Shown here: piece by piece, positions 40,556-41,344 of the stretch | Layout of the letters: every line of letters begins with the position of its first letter | Numbering within the stretch: the stretch's first letter is position 1 | Source: SFWF01 sp045591645 | Lineage (GTDB): Bacteria > Bacillota > Clostridia > Oscillospirales > Acutalibacteraceae | DNA: 41,344 bases | Reading direction: 5' to 3' | Assembly: GCA_045591645.1 (NCBI GenBank) | Contig: JAZNTG010000003.1 | Coordinates: 1-41,344 of the forward strand | The notes under the pieces: generated by a model | The model's input: only the letters and a program-made list of their open reading frames with translations | What the model was told of the DNA's origin: nothing | The model's database searches: none | Translations under genes and position numbers: made by a program

Positions 40556-41344
40556 ATGTCAGAAAAAAGCGCAGCAGAGCTTTTGAAAGAAAAGCTATTT
40601 ATTTCTAAAAAGAACGGACTATTCGGCATTGATGATGCAAAGTGGGAAAAGATCACTGATTTTTGCGAGGGCTATAAGAAATTCCTCACTGACGGCAAGA
40701 CTGAGCGTGAAGCGGCAGCCGCGGCAATAGCTATTGCCGAAAAAGCAGGCTTTAAGCCTTATGAACAGGGTAAAAAGTATAACGCGGGAGATAAATACTA
40801 TGTAAATAACCGCGGCAAGACGGTAGCTTTTGTTGTTGTCGGCAAGGAGAGTGCAGACAAGGGTGTGCAGATAACCGCCGCTCATATTGATTCGCCCCGC
40901 CTTGATTTAAAGCCCAATCCGCTATATGAGGATACCGATATGGCTCTTTTCAAGACCCATTACTACGGCGGCATAAAGAAATATCAGTGGACTACTATTC
41001 CGCTGGCATTACACGGTGTCTTTGCTAAAAAGGACGGCAGCGTGGTAACGGTCAATTTCGGTGAAGATGAGTGTGACCCTTGCTTTGTAGTGACCGATCT
41101 TTTACCGCATCTTGCGCAAGAGCAGTCAAAACGCACCCTCGCCGACGGGATAAAGGGCGAGGAGCTTAATATCCTTATCGGAAGCATACCCTTCAAGGAC
41201 GACAAGGGCAGTGAGCTTGTAAAACTCAATATAATGTCTATTCTGAATGAAAAATACGGTGTCACTGAAGAGGATTTCCTCTCGGCAGAGCTTGAGATAG
41301 TTCCCGCAGTAAAGCCGCGCGATATCGGTCTTGACCGTTCGATG
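40556..41344 (+). CDS. M18-family aminopeptidase (aspartyl aminopeptidase type), 3' end outside window
   Basis: A zinc aminopeptidase that trims acidic or other N-terminal residues from peptides in the cytoplasm. 263 residues are visible and the frame is open to the last base. The first metal ligand motif is AAHIDSPRLDLKPNPLYED (His-x-Asp), followed by KTHYYGGIKKYQW and LHGVFAKKDG, which mark the M18 group. A full-length protein would have about 430-460 residues. GGAGG overlaps the end of the upstream fusion gene, whose stop is 4 bases before the ATG, so it is the next gene of the prfA operon. Confidence 0.93.
   Translation, partial: MSEKSAAELLKEKLFISKKNGLFGIDDAKWEKITDFCEGYKKFLTDGKTEREAAAAAIAIAEKAGFKPYEQGKKYNAGDKYYVNNRGKTVAFVVVGKESADKGVQITAAHIDSPRLDLKPNPLYEDTDMALFKTHYYGGIKKYQWTTIPLALHGVFAKKDGSVVTVNFGEDECDPCFVVTDLLPHLAQEQSKRTLADGIKGEELNILIGSIPFKDDKGSELVKLNIMSILNEKYGVTEEDFLSAELEIVPAVKPRDIGLDRSM

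Overview
This is a chromosomal segment of a strict-anaerobe, low-to-mid-GC Gram-positive bacterium, most likely a gut- or rumen-type Clostridia of the Oscillospiraceae/Ruminococcaceae kind. That placement is an inference. It rests on sigma-A-like promoters and strong GGAGG-type ribosome binding sites, a rubrerythrin and formate-tetrahydrofolate ligase, lipoprotein solute-binding proteins and a membrane-anchored surface protein, a DUF951 gene in front of prfA, an MOP flippase of the SpoVB/MurJ type, and no outer-membrane genes. Most of the window is housekeeping. Accessory character is confined to the left edge (1-5200) and to 30.7-32.1 kb.

Left edge: the 3' part of a multidomain surface protein with a 13-copy 15-bp repeat, then two tandem paralogous lipoprotein solute-binding genes. 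The duplication carried along the last codons and terminator of the surface gene, so its left end can still be read. Next, on the minus strand, come an AI-2E-type transporter and two overlapping CNNM/CorC-family membrane proteins. They are followed by tRNA-Met and tRNA-Trp on the plus strand, an array of tiny hairpins, and an OmpR-type regulator and sensor kinase (minus).

Middle: lepA, then a lipid-flippase and HAD phosphatase pair (plus). A proB-proA-asnB amino-acid cluster with a small helical protein follows on the minus strand. secA (plus) is divergent from it. A compact minus-strand operon follows: fhs-tsaE-tsaB-rpiB-ppa. Between secA and ppa the secA 3' end and terminator are duplicated. 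Then come an FtsW/RodA-family gene, a stand-alone 2-oxoacid-dehydrogenase-E2-like protein whose catalytic residues are replaced, and fba.

Right part: a tiny self-contained transcription unit, a membrane-anchored hypothetical protein flanked by short repeats, an XRE regulator with its own palindrome, and rubrerythrin. On the minus strand, yhaO-yhaN-galM encodes an SbcD/SbcC-like nuclease pair whose ATPase carries two membrane segments. On the plus strand, DUF951-prfA-(tsaC::coaE)-M18 aminopeptidase form a tightly packed operon. The fused tsaC-coaE gene joins tRNA t6A synthesis to the last step of coenzyme A synthesis. With tsaB and tsaE at 25 kb, the window holds three of the four core bacterial t6A genes; tsaD is not here.

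The points most worth following up are the TsaC-CoaE fusion, the E2-like protein with a lost active site, the tiny transcription unit at 30.73-30.93 kb, the hairpin arrays and duplicated terminators, and the ribosome-site-masking hairpin before the small protein at 16.5 kb. I found no transposase, phage gene, CRISPR array or obvious defence system.
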